Positions 43,624-54,913 of a DNA stretch of 64,000 nt are shown here, piece by piece; the first letter of the stretch is position 1; every line of letters starts with the position of its first letter. The stretch covers positions 1 to 64,000 of the forward strand of contig JACEEZ010025376.1 in assembly GCA_016584305.1 (NCBI GenBank), given 5' to 3'. Below the pieces are notes generated by a model, which saw only the letters and a list, made by a program, of their open reading frames with translations, had not been told where the DNA came from and did not search any database. The stretch comes from Chionoecetes opilio (taxonomy: Eukaryota > Arthropoda > Malacostraca > Decapoda > Majidae). A program made the position numbers and the translations under genes.

Positions 43624-44599
43624 TGTCGCCCACAATGCGAGTGTGTTCCACAATCCTGATTATTCTGCTGCCACCACCCACGTTAAGTGGGAAAAAAAAT
43701 ATATAAATAAAAAAGATGTAAGAAAATATGTAAGTACTGGTTGGATCTGAATGACAACGCGTTAATATATTTGTAGTCTTAATATATTTATCTCTTTACT
43801 ATATCATTATTAATCACTTCCCAACTTGTGTACATTCACAAACCGCCTTAATTCTAATTAATCATATCCCCTAACGATACGCACACGTCTTAACCTAACA
43901 TCTTACTTAATAAACATACTTCATACTATTCTAATGTGAAGCAGACTTAATTCTACACTCTCCGCCACACTTCAATCGTTAATCCGCCACACTTATCTCT
44001 CCGGGCGATAGGAACACGAGAGTCTATAGTGCGTGGTGGGTGTCATGTTGGGGGAGCCGTGGGTGTGTGGCCGTTTCACACAGCGCCACTTTAGGGCACC
44101 GCCACCACCACAGCCACAACAGGGCTGCCGCCGCCATCACCTCCACCTCTATTCACTGCTACCTTGGGACCGTCTTGGGCCACCATGTCCACCAACAGCT
44201 CCTACCTTGTGACCCTGGATAACATGTTCCATTAGTCCTTATGTAAACACAAATAACCCGTGAATCACACCTACATCTCTAGCCAACAAATATTTTACAA
44301 TATACCTTTACAAGGGAGGATAAGGTCACCTCCCAGTGGCCTTACCCACTGGGAGTCTGTCTGCTACTAATGCTAACATGACGTTAAGCTCCCTTCTCAC
44401 TTCTCTTCGATACGTGGCTAATTACTACTGGCTTAAAATATAACCCTCTCTTACTAACTAGTGATTCAGGCCTGAGGAGTGGAGGAAAATTACTCGTTTT
44501 GATAATTGATAATTATAAGTTACTTCACCCCTTCCCCTATTAACGTAATTCTTCGTCAGTCATGGGATAAAAAGTTTGAACCCAATTTCCCGCGTTACA
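43624..44599 (-). repeat. LTR (3' in element orientation)
   Basis: Shares with 46,299-47,276 blocks such as CTCCGGGCGATAGGAACACG and AAGGTCACCTCCCAGTGGCC. Roughly ten differences are scattered, e.g. CATCTTACTT versus CAGCTTACTT. Confidence 0.93.
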
Positions 44600-46275
44600 T
44601 GGCTTCTCCCCCCCCCCCCCCCCCCAACAAAAATTCCTTGTTCCTCAGTCCTTCATCAAGCATCCTACCAGATATCTAACTAAATATTATTATTTTTTTA
44701 CCATATACACCACACATAATTTCTTATAAATTCACATAGGATCTTCTATCACCCACAAACAAATATTCTCATCCCGTACAATCCAATTCTTTCAACAAAA
44801 ATGAGATAGTATGCATTCATAACTTTTTCACTTCCCTCACCAAGAGCAGACTTAACCAGTTTGGGGAAAACATATTTAATGTAATGACTTTACTACCTTG
44901 AAATGAGAACCTTCTCACTTCCTCTCTTATTTGTCAAGTCCGAAGCCCTATAGAGTCACGACTGAACTCGTCCCTCTAGTCTGTAATGGTAATTTTCTTT
45001 TACCCCACTAATCCTAGGCGTAGGTGCGTAGGGAGAAATCACGACCGGATTTACACCATACCCTCAATACTTGGGATAAGGCTCACCTCCTTTGCGAGGC
45101 ATACATACTCCTGCGTCTATCACCCATCGAGCAAAGCTCAGAGCCAAGCACATCCTTGGGTCTAACGACATCCTTTGCGGGTTTAGTGTTCAGTGCAATC
45201 TGTGTGCACCCTCTAAAGCAAGAATTTCTAACCTTTACATTCTGTCTAGGGGACCTTCAGCAACATCTCTTTCTCTCTCTCACGAGAGAAAGTGGTGAAA
45301 GTTAATCTCTTTCTCACTAGAGATTAACACTTCTGTTATTACAATAATCACGTATCTCTTCACTGGCCTCCTCTCTCTAGGATCAGGTCGGTTGTTCAAG
45401 TTATTCCTCCATTACTACCAATCTAAAGCAAATTTTCTAAGGTGGCTATTATACTGCCACGACAACCCGCGAAAGTTGCTTACTTGCTGGGGCGTCTTGT
45501 TGTACATTAGTGTTATCTTTACTTTACTTCTTACTATCTGTTACTCTAACCTAATACTAATCTAACCGTAAGGTACGGCAACCTAACCTTACCGCACCTT
45601 TTACATGACATCCTGCCCTACATTAGTGTTAAGTGTGGAATACAAGCCCCCCTATCCACACATTCATCATCCATCCACATCAACTCGACATCGCTATCCA
45701 CATGCATGCCTTTAACAAAACAATAATACCCTCATCATCCATCCACTTCCACACTGCATCCACGCGTGGATGTAGTGTCACATCACTCGCATCCACATTA
45801 CCTTCACGCATCCTACATCACCCATAAACACACTGTATACGCGCTACCCACATCACCTTCATTGTCAACAGCGGGTCTGAAGTGTGCGTGTTTCATGCCG
45901 CACCCTTTCACTGCTCCGCTTCGGCTTGTTCCAGGCCATCACTACTGTCTTATATCAGTGTCTATGTGAACACGTGGGTAACCCGGGCCTCCTTAAGCTT
46001 GCACTGCCGCCCATGTCTGATAAATGCGTGATTACGAGCTTCTTCTCTGTTATCCTGACGCTCTATAAACTCCTACTGTTACGTTAGTATCATCTACTTC
46101 CACAGCCTGAGCGAACTAGTCATGACCAACTAACGCTACTCTGTACACCTATGTACACCTATACTCTATACACACCATACTGTACAGTATGTGATCACTG
46201 GGTAACTGGCACTTGACAAAAAAAAAACTAACAAGGCGTTAGTTAGCACGTGGGTACGCGGATCCATCGAATGGA

Positions 46276-46293
46276 TCCAAACCGCTAACACCA
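46276..46293 (-). promoter_or_regulatory. Probable primer-binding site
   Basis: On the plus strand TCCAAACCGCTAACACCA ends in CCA like a tRNA 3' end; its complement would be the primer site. The adjoining plus-strand sequence GGATCCAT/ATGGATCC and GCGG/CCGC folds into a T-arm-like stem. Confidence 0.6.
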
Positions 46294-46298
46294 TTATG

Positions 46299-47276
46299 TG
46301 TCGCCCACAATGCGAGTGTGTTCCACAATCCTGATTATTCTGCTGCCACCACCCACGTTAAGTGGGAAAAAAAAAAATATAAATAAAAAAGATGTAAGAA
46401 AATATGTAAGTACTGGTTGGATCTGAATGACAACGCGTTAATATATTTGTAGTCTTAATATATTTATCTCTTTACTATATCATTATTAATCACTTCCCAA
46501 CTTGTGTACATTCACAAACCGCCTTAATTCTAATTAATCATATCCCCTAACGATACGCACACGTCTTAACCTAACAGCTTACTTAATAAACATACTTCAT
46601 ACTATTCTAATGTGAAGCAGACTTAATTCTACACTCTCCGCCACACTTCAATCATTTATCCGCCACACTTATCTCTCCGGGCGATAGGAACACGAGAGTC
46701 TATAGTGCGTGGTGGGTGTCATGTTGGGGGAGCCGTGGGTGTGTGGCCGTTTCACACAGCGCCACTGGTAGGGCACCGCCACCACCACAGCCACAACAGG
46801 GCTGCCGCCGCCATCACCTCCACCTCTATTCACTGCTACCTTGGGACCGTCTTGGGCCACCATGTCCACCAACAGCTCCTACTTTGGGACCCTGGATAAC
46901 ATGTTCCATTAGTCCTTATGTAAACACAAATAACCCATGAATCACACCTACATCTCTAGCCAACAAACATTTTACAACATACCTTTACAAGGGAGGATAA
47001 GGTCACCTCCCAGTGGCCTTACCCACTGGGAGTCTGTCTGCTACTAATGCTAACATGACGTTAAGCTCCCTTCTCACTTCTCTTCGATACGTGGCTAATT
47101 ACTACTGGCTTAAAATATAACCCTCTCTTACTAACTAGTGATTCAGGACTGAGGAGTGGAGGAAAATTACTCGTTTTGATAATTGATAATTATAAGTTAC
47201 TTCACCCCTTCCCCTATTAACGTAATTCTTCGTCAGTCATGGGATAAAAAGTTTGAACCCAATTTCCCGCGTTACA
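46299..47276 (-). repeat. LTR (5' in element orientation)
   Basis: Partner of 43,624-44,599. Confidence 0.93.
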
Positions 47277-48440
47277 CATGTAAGGGGTATATCGTGGTGT
47301 TCTGAGAATGTAAAGGAGTTGTGCGTTCACAGGTGTATTGTGGTGTTATTTCGATCATGATGTGTATTAGAGGCGAAGATATCGCAGTATGAAAGGGGAT
47401 TGTGAAGTAGTGTAAATGAGTTATCATTGGGTGTTGTGGGGTGAGACAAGGTTATCGAGAAAGGGTGTGTCGTGTGTGGCGTTATGTGATGGGAGGTGCT
47501 GTGTGGTGTTGTGAAGTAATAGGAGAGATAATACATGATTTTAACTGGAAGTTATGGTGTCACGTCGTGACGGGGATCTTGAGCGAGTTTCGGATCTGTT
47601 AAGGGGATGAGTGATGACAGGGTGGGGAATTGACATTCATATACCGTGGGAGTAGTGGAGAGTGCTGTTCATTCGTGAGTGAGGCAGGGGATGGAGGATA
47701 TGTGGCGGGCGTTGTATTTTTTTTTTTTTTACATATGTGCCTATAACGCCTGTAGGCAATGGTGACCCAGGGCTCGGATAGTAGGCTCTGGAGGTTCACT
47801 TGAGGGCTCTGATGATGGTTGGTCCTCGCTCGTAGTGGCGCAGGCAGGATTCTTATAGGGACGCCTGTGATTAGAGGCTCACGCCGCCCCCCTGTGTCCT
47901 CCGATGCACTCGCAATCGAAGGTAGAGTTGATGGGCAGGGCATGTGGGTGTTCTTAGGCTACTCGACGGTGCAGAAAGGTTTTGGGCTTCTTCGGGGATT
48001 GAACTCGGATAACCGAGAACGCCAGTCGGAGACGCTAACCACTCCGCTACCGCCTCCCCAATGATGAATGATGCTACTTGTTCCGATCCGAATAGTATGA
48101 TGCTACTTTTTGGTGGGAGAGAACATTGATGTACATACGTGTGACGTGATAGGTGAATGGTGATTGTGCGCGTGTGAAGGTGGTGGGATTGTGAGAAGAG
48201 TGCTGTTCATCCGTGAGTGAGTCTTAGGACGGAGGATCTGTGGCGGGCGTTGTAGGATGCTACATGTTGTAGGATGTACTTGTTGGTGAGAGAGACCAAT
48301 GATGTGCATATATGTGAGTGGTGATTGTGCGTGTGTGAAGATGGTGGGATTTTCCTATTATACTTGTTGTGTTGAGATTTCTTGTTTTGGAGAACTGATG
48401 AGGTGATGGATTGATGGATCAACTCGTGATGAAAGATTAA
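47277..48440. repeat. G/T-rich region with a ~185-bp tandem duplication
   Basis: The blocks GTGCTGTTCATxCGTGAGTG, GGCGGGCGTTGTA and GGTGATTGTGCGxGTGTGAA recur at about 47,655, 48,200 and 48,315. A SINE has inserted into one copy just after GGCGTTGTA. No coding sequence is supported. Confidence 0.65.
47717..48060 (-). mobile_element. tRNA-derived SINE, copy 2
   Basis: The minus-strand head reads GGGGAGGCGGTAGCGGAGTG then GTTAGCGTCTCC, with GAGTTCAATCCCC as the B-box-like segment. The body matches copy 1 (30,806-31,156) throughout. It ends in an A14 tail (T14 on plus, 47,717-47,730). Confidence 0.9.
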
Positions 48441-49601
48441 TGGGACTGTAATTTATTGTCGTTTCATGTAAATATATTGTGTATAGTTTATTTGTTAGAC
48501 TTATAATTCCAACCTTAATATCCCATTTCATACACCAACAATAAGGGAGGCTGGTGTCTGCACAAGGTGAGCTGGGGAAATGTTATGTAACACTTGTGCC
48601 TCTTCTTTTAAAGTTATGCTAGTAACAAAGGGGAAAAATATTGTTATCTAGCCCAATTCACTTATTAACAAAGCCTATTATTTGGAGCAGTGACTCCATT
48701 AATTGGGCTAAGAGTAGAGGTAGACCTGAGGGGCGGTGGTTTGGACCCTGGTTCGTAACACTCCAAAGAGACTAGTGTAAGCAAGAATAAATTATTGTTG
48801 ACTGTTGTGAAAACAACACCCCTAGCAGGAACAAACAACCTGCACCACAGACAAACTAAGGCAAGGCTACGCGTTACAACACGCAAAGCAACACGAAAGA
48901 AGACAATCAAGCACGCACTACAAGAAAAGAAGAAAGAATACACCCAAGAGGTCCTTGAAGAAGAATCAACCGCAGTCACAAGATCACGTCCGTACGTGAG
49001 TGACTCGCCGCCGCCCACCACCCGCAACACTACCACGACAAAGGTCGCTACACGCACTCCGTAACTCACTCTCGCTCACTCACGCTTTTCAGAAGCACGC
49101 CCGTACAACGCACGTACAAAGAAAATAAGAAAGAAGACAGCACAGATTCACAAGAAAGAAGAAAGAAGACAGCACACATTCACAAGAAAAAAGAAGGAAG
49201 CAAAAAGATAAAAGAAAAGAAGACAGCAGACACCTACAGTGGACACAGAAGAAGATTTAGCCGCCATCACCTGCATAGCTACCAGACCAAGTCCGCAAAT
49301 GAGTGACTACACCTCCCGCCACCACGCCAGACTGCCAGACGCCTGCTGATGGGGACATTCCTTGCCTGTCAACAACCTGGGACTTCAACTCTATACACAG
49401 AGAAGTATAATAAGTTATCCCTTTAAAACATTTTGTTATATGTTATGCAGTTGACTCTTAAGTAATACAACTTGTACCAACAGATAAATTGGCATGAATG
49501 TGCTGTGATTGAGACGAGAGGAACTTCCAGAAGCACCCCATCCAGTTCGCCAGTGTGAACAGTGTGATAGGAACCGCTGCTCTCTCAACCATTTTCGGTG
49601 C
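48441..49601. other. No gene recognised
   Basis: The region is A-rich from 48,780 to 49,260, with repeated GAAAGAAGACAGCACA blocks at about 49,125 and 49,155. A plus-strand Lys/Arg/Thr-rich open frame at 48,795-49,064 shows no domain and is probably a composition artefact. Confidence 0.45.
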
Positions 49602-49604
49602 TAA

Positions 49605-50445
49605 AGGCGGCGTCACACTAGCACTTTTTCTGTCTAGTTTTTTCAGCAACTTTCTAATAACTAACAATTTTCTGACTGCAAGCCGTCACACACACACAAT
49701 CGTTCGCCTGCACTACCAGTCAGCTGTTCCTTCGACTGTAAACAAACATGGCTCCGACGCCAGGGCAAGCTATTGCTGGTATACACTTAATTATGTGTAT
49801 TATTTATCAATAGTAGACCTAATATCGACCTAGATATAATAAGACCTAGATAAGACCTAGAATATCAAGGCCTTCTTGGTGTACAAGTCTGATCTGTGGT
49901 CCCAGAGACAAGCTTGGGTGGCCACGCGTATGCATTCAACGAGAAATTCTTTTGAGCTACGTGTCCCCAGCATTTCGTCTATAATCTTAAGTTGAAGTCT
50001 TGAAGAGTGAGAAACAAATTTTGAGTATGCCTTGAAAAAGAAACACAACGAGCTTGACAGACGACCTACAAAGCGATACTAAACAGAAAAGGTCACAAGA
50101 AGAAGAAGAAGAAGAACAATTGAGTCATGCGAGAGACTGTTGGCTGTTATATAGAACCGGCTTTTAAATGTATCTACATGTACAATAGTCACTTGAATAT
50201 TTGTAATACTTTCAAATGTATTTAATTATAATTTGCAAAAAATTACTAATTTATATCGAATATCTTTTAAGTAATCACTATGGATTTTGATTTGACTATG
50301 AAAGTTGTCTTCAACTTTCCATATGAAGACGATCACGATCGTCTGACTCCGACGGACTGATTCAGACGGACTAACTAGTCAGAGCGAGAAAAAACCAACG
50401 GAGATCGTCTAACTAGACGGAAAAAGTGCTAGTGTGACGCCGCCT
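49605..50445. mobile_element. PIF/Harbinger-type non-autonomous element
   Basis: The ends AGGCGGCGTCACACTAGCAC and its complement form ~37-bp TIRs, flanked by TAA at 49,602-49,604 and 50,446-50,448. A TWA 3-bp duplication and a remnant of the Myb/MADF-type second protein fit PIF/Harbinger. The transposase is missing. A GAA tract lies at about 50,098-50,115. Confidence 0.85.
49857..50048 (-). pseudogene. MADF/Myb-like N-terminal fragment
   Basis: SSKEFLVECIRVATQACLWD followed by HRSDLYTKKAL matches the start of a MADF/SANT-like DNA-binding domain (hydrophobic helix, then LWDxxSxxY). In PIF/Harbinger elements a separate Myb-like protein helps import the transposase and bind the ends. Only the first ~35 residues of the domain remain, and the frame ends right after them. 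An in-frame Met (MLGTRSSKE) may be the true start. Confidence 0.65.
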
Positions 50446-50580
50446 TAAGACGCCGAGATGAATTTATTTTTTATGTAAGTGTCATCCACTTCACGTGTTC
50501 GTAAGACGCAGATTAGTAAATTGTTTGTTATAGTAACCAGACGTAATCATAAAATCAATTTAGATCATATTAACGCCAAA

Positions 50581-50860
50581 ATGGCTAGTGCAAATCATGA
50601 ACAAGTTAGGAGCCACGGATTTATCACCTCAGTCGCAGATATATCAAGATTTTCTGGAGAATCAAACAGCATCGATGTAAATCAATTCAGAGATAGAAAA
50701 CAAGGAAATTGCTAGTGAAAGGTTGAAAATGGAGGCCCTCAAACACAACGTTAATCACGAAAAGGGTAGCGACAGGCAGTACATACCTGCACCACATCCA
50801 GTAAAGCGTCAGTATCAAAGAAATAATAACTACAAGCGTGCATATAATAAGTATTTTTTG
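50581..50860 (+). pseudogene. Gypsy gag remnant
   Basis: From ATG 50,581: ITSVADISRFSGESNSIDVN is typical of the N-terminal part of Gypsy gag. After a frameshift, ERLKMEALKHNVNHEKG and a basic Asn/Arg-rich tail (KRQYQRNNNYKRAYNK) follow. The capsid core is largely deleted. Confidence 0.55.
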
Positions 50861-51049
50861 TGATTTATTGCAAATGTATAGAACATACAGTCACATTGTA
50901 AATCAATGAGCGACAGCCAATACGAATTTTACATGCATATGTATTGCATATATCATAATTCCTGGAGTCATAGCTCTAACGTGTGTCGTAGGATACAGCA
51001 ATTGCTGAAAAACAACAAGTCCTGAAAACTATACGCTAGAAAACATGAA

Positions 51050-51625
51050 ATTAGGGAAAATATAATAGAAATACAATAGAAAACCAAACAGAAAACAACA
51101 AGTTAGAAACCCAGTTAAAAAACAAGTTAGAAAACCAGAAATCAGAAAACAAGAACTTAGAAAACAACAAGTTAGAAAACTAGAAGTTAGAAAACTAGAA
51201 GTTAGAAAACTAGAAGTTAGAAAACAAGTTAGAAAACAAGAAGTTAGAAAATAAGTTAGAAAACAGGACGTTAGAAACATTATAAAACAGCAAGTTAGAA
51301 AACAAGTTAGAAAACAAGAAGTTAGAACACAACAAGCTAGAAAACAAGAAGGTAGAACACAAAAAGTTAGTAAACAAACAAGATAGAAAACAGGCATATA
51401 TAAAACAGGCATATAGAAAACAAGATAGCAAACAGCCAGATATAAACCAAACAAGATAGAAAACAGGCATATATAAAATAAAATAGAAAACAGGCAGATA
51501 GAAAACAAACCAGATAGAAAACAAGATAGAAAAAAGGCAGATAGAAAACAAACCAGATAGAAAGCATGATAGAAAACAGGCAGATAGAAAACAAACAAAT
51601 TATAAAACAGGCAGATAGAGCACAA
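51050..51625. repeat. A-rich minisatellite, GTTAGAAAACAAGAA and GATAGAAAACAGGCA units
   Basis: Two blocks of related 13-30 bp units: GAAAACAAGTTAGAAAACAA type (to about 51,375), then AGATAGAAAACAGGCAGATA type. It lies between gag and protease coding of the Gypsy element. The complementary strand is open for 198 codons (Phe/Cys/Leu-rich), judged a by-product of the repeat. Confidence 0.9.
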
Positions 51626-51708
51626 AAAGAAAGTAACCTAAAACACTAAAGCACGAAAAGAAAATAATACACCTCAAGATAGACACGAGACCCATAGCAA
51701 ATTCAGAA

Positions 51709-52324
51709 ATGGAAGCAAACATGATAATACCAGTTAGCAAACACACAGAAGGCCCATTGATAAAAGGCAAAGTGTACAAAAGGCCAACTCAGATTTTCCT
51801 GGACACAAATTGTGAATCCAACATTCATAATAGCGCGACAGAGCGATCAAAGGCTACTGATATGCCAAAGAAAAGGGCAGAAATGCCCCTTAACCTTCAG
51901 GTCTCTGACTTTCACACTACACCGAGACCGGTGGGTAGTGGATTCACACCAAAGACAAGCACAGCGCTTAATAAACAAACAGGAAAAGGTAGCATCAAGT
52001 AGTAAGTACGATGAGACAGCCCCAACCGAACCAATAGAAGGTCCAGATGAGGCCATGAAAATTGTTTCAGGACATGTGATAGATTTGATGCTATTGCATT
52101 CCATGTCAATTAGCAAGGTGACACTGGAGTTCAAAGGATTAAAAAATGATGCAGAGGTAATTGCAATGCCGGGATCCATGAGAGTAAGGGGGACACATCT
52201 TGATTCCGCTGTATACAAATCAGAGAATGGGAGACTAGAAGTTTTGGTAATGATTACACTGAACAAAAACGTCACTCTGAAACCAGGAACCCAGGTAATT
52301 CCAAGTATGCGAACATCCGATTAA
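51709..52324 (+). pseudogene. Gypsy aspartic protease remnant
   Basis: KGKVYKRPTQIFLDTNCESN occupies the position of a retropepsin active site (FLDTG), but Gly is replaced by Asn, which should abolish activity. A frameshift near 51,990 leads to SGHVIDLMLLHSMSISKVTL and MPGSMRVRGTHLDSAVYKSE, probably the linker to RT, ending at 52,324. Confidence 0.65.
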
Positions 52325-52429
52325 AATAATAAATGAAAAATAGAATTAAAAAAATGCACCAAACTCATGCATCTGCTCAGTTCAGAAAAATGTAGAATTA
52401 GGGAGATATCTCCTAGACCATCTTGATTT

Positions 52430-54405
52430 AGTCTACCAGTCGACCTGATTTAGAGCAAGAGCTCTTAACACTGCTAACGAAGCACACGAACGCGATTGCT
52501 TTGCCGGGGGACGCCTTAGGTAAGACAGACTTGTTGAAATATCAAATTAAATTAATATTAGGTACACAGCCCATTTATATATCAGCCTATAGACTACCGC
52601 ACTCCAAGCTCACCACAGTAGATACAATTAATCAGTGTTTCACACAAAGATGTGAATTATTAATCAATTAATCAGTGCTCACACAAGATGTGATTGAACC
52701 AAGTGATAGTAAGTGAAACTTTCCTCTCATAGTACCAAAATAAGACAGCTCAGTACGCCCAGTCATAGACTACAGGGACAAACGCACTATCCCAGATCGT
52801 CTACCATTACCAGTGATCTCAGATGATCTCAGTTCCTAGACTCTCCTCAGTCTAGGAACAGAAAACAAACTATTTAGCACAATAGATATAAAGACGGCTT
52901 TCTGGCAGATAGAAATGCATGATGAATCCAAAGATATGACAGTCTTCATCACATTAACTGGACACTACAGTTTTAAACGAATGACATTTGGATTATCAAA
53001 TAGTCCTTTGACGTACATGAGACTGATGAACACCGGTTTGCAAGAGTTAATAGGGAACACATCCAGTGTATTCCTAGATGACATACTCATAGTATCACAG
53101 ACAGCAGATGAACACTTTAAGAAACTAGACTTAGTATTTTCTAAGCTAGCATCAGCCGGACTAAAAGTGCATATGGAGAAATGTAGTTTCCTACATGACA
53201 AAGATATTTACCTAGGACACCAAATAGATAAACATGGATTAAGAACAGTACAGTCCAAATTAGACGCCGTAAGAAATGTTCCAGAGCCAACCACAGTCGA
53301 GAAAGTAAGGAGTTTCCTAGGTCTAACAGGTTATTACAGAACCTTTATACAGGGATATCCAAACATAACACAACCACTAAGCTCTCTATTGAAAAAGAAC
53401 CAGACTTTACTTGGGGACAAACCAAAAACCTGCATTTGAAACTATAAAGATGAAACTCACCAGTTCACCGGTACTAACCTTCCCAGATTACACAAAAGAA
53501 TCTATCTTATGCACAGACGCCTCAAATATAGGGCTAGGATGAATATTAATGCAAGAAAGAAAGGGAACAGTTCAACCGATAGCTTATGCATCTAGACTAT
53601 GTACAACCGCCGAAAAGAATTACAGCATCACAGAACGCGAGACTTTAGCAATAAGATTCTGTTTAGAAAAATTCAGATATGCTGTTAGGGTACAAGGTAA
53701 GAGTGTGGACAGCCCACACAGCAATTCAGAACCTGTTTAAGCACAAAAACTTTAGAGGCAGACTCGCCAGATGGTTCACGACGTTACAGAATTATGAAGT
53801 CAGTTTTGAATACATACCAGGAAAGAAAGACGTAGCCGCAGACGCACTCTCCAGAAGAATAAGCCCAGAGACAGAGGTAATGACCTTAATATGCAGTATT
53901 GAAGAATTAATCACACTAGATATAGACTTAGTCAGCACAGAACTTGAAAAGGATGACATATTGAACAATGTAGTAACGTACCTAGCAAACCCGACAGATA
54001 GTCAAGAACCAAAACTACCCACTATATATAAGATAAACGATTTCCAAATATGCAACAGGTTACTATACAGATACGCAAAAATAATAAGCAAAGATGTAAC
54101 ACGAGGTATAGTGAAACAGTTAGTAATCCCTCAGACGCTAGTCCCAGAAGTATTAAATATGTTCCATAACAGTGGCCACTGGCCACAGCGCACACCCAGG
54201 AAAAGACAAGACTTACAAACAAGCACAACTAGAGTATTTTTGGCCCGGTATGAGAAAAGACATATATTCACACGTAAATACCTGCACGATATTTACCGAA
54301 GTGAAAAGCAGTACACGTTCCCTAGTAAACACACAAACAATCACAAAGCAGCTCGACCGCATATACGCACAGATAGGAGTGACACTAGTGAATAAATAAT
54401 GACAA
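52430..54405 (+). pseudogene. Gypsy RT-RNase H-integrase N-terminal region
   Basis: The main RT frame 52,861-53,439 contains LFSTIDIKTAFWQIEMHDES, FGLSNSPLTYMRLMNTGLQE and SVFLDDILIVSQT (catalytic DD intact), then GHQIDKHGLRTVQSKLDAVR and SFLGLTGYYRTFIQGY. RNase H follows (LCTDASNIGLG, ERETLAIRFCLEKF, then GKKDVAADALSRR in the next frame from 53,679). The integrase zinc domain (FHNSGHWA with later NTCTIF) is broken, with a Cys missing. 52,430-52,860 holds decayed upstream RT with small duplications. No DDE core remains. Confidence 0.9.
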
Positions 54406-54539
54406 TATGACAAAAGTGTTTCACGTCGCCGCCCGACGCGACTCGAATATTTTACGTACAGGAAAGCAGATCAACGCAGCGAAAGATTCAATCAAACATC
54501 AATCATTGGGTTCATACGCCGGGGGGCGCGTCGCCTTGA

Positions 54540-54840
54540 TGTTTGAAGAAGAATTTCGTCAGTTCTCGACGCAGCTGAGATGGATCTCCACTGTAACCAG
54601 ACAGCTCTCTCTCAGACTACCCCTAGAGAGCTGTCTGCTAGTGCTTATAGTGTTGGCCGAAGCCAGCACCCCAAGAAGCGGGTTACAAACCCCCGGCTAA
54701 CACCCGGTACCCATTCACTGCTGGGTGGACAGTGGCTCAGGTTTTAAGGAAACAGCCCAACTGTTTCCGCTCCGCCCGGGGATCGAAACCGGGACTTTTC
54801 GGTTGTGAACCGAGCGTGCTTCCCCTACACTACGGAGTAC
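54540..54840 (-). mobile_element. tRNA-Val-derived SINE
   Basis: The minus-strand head 54,837-54,769 folds as a tRNA. It reads CTCCGTAGTGTAGGGGAAGC, then anticodon stem-loop CTCGG-TTCACAA-CCGAA with anticodon CAC (Val), then GGTTTCGATCCCCGGGCGGAG. The body follows, including an inverted pair AGACAGCTCTCT/AGAGAGCTGTCT. It lies between matching RTE segments. The imperfect acceptor stem and its position inside a LINE argue against a functional tRNA gene. Confidence 0.8.
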
Positions 54841-54913
54841 CCATGTACGCCACTCCCGTCCCAGTGTCCCAGACGCTCTGTCCCAGCCACGAATCTTGTG
54901 GGCACCCCCTCCT

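Larger units (their letters stand above)
43624..47276 (-). mobile_element. Gene-less LTR element (LARD-like)
   Basis: Direct repeats 43,624-44,599 and 46,299-47,276 are about 98-99% alike and start TGTCGCCC/end GTTACA. The orientation is minus by two signals. A G18-AGAAGCCA tract abuts the 43.6-kb LTR (polypurine tract), and TGGTGTTAGCGGTTTGGA lies five bases inside the other (primer-binding site). The 1.7-kb interior has no gag or pol, so it must use proteins from another element. ACAT flanks both ends if the terminal bases are shared; the duplication is therefore tentative. Confidence 0.85.
50581..54405 (+). mobile_element. Gypsy-like LTR retrotransposon, coding remnant
   Basis: Plus-strand order: gag remnant, A-rich minisatellite, aspartic protease remnant, reverse transcriptase, RNase H, integrase zinc domain. 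Coding stops at about 54,400, shortly before a minus-strand RTE LINE begins. No LTR pair was found. Frameshifts and stops occur between all domains. A second, separate Gypsy piece lies at 59,850-60,265. Confidence 0.85.

Noticed and set aside
48795..49064. Lys/Arg-rich 89-codon open frame
   Set aside because: Low-complexity A-rich context, no recognisable domain, and opposing open frames of similar length.
51029..51625. 198-codon minus-strand open frame rich in Phe, Cys and Leu
   Set aside because: It is entirely inside an A-rich minisatellite; the open frame follows from the repeat composition.
54769..54837. Functional tRNA-Val gene
   Set aside because: The D-arm and acceptor stem are degenerate and the sequence continues into a SINE body inserted in a LINE.
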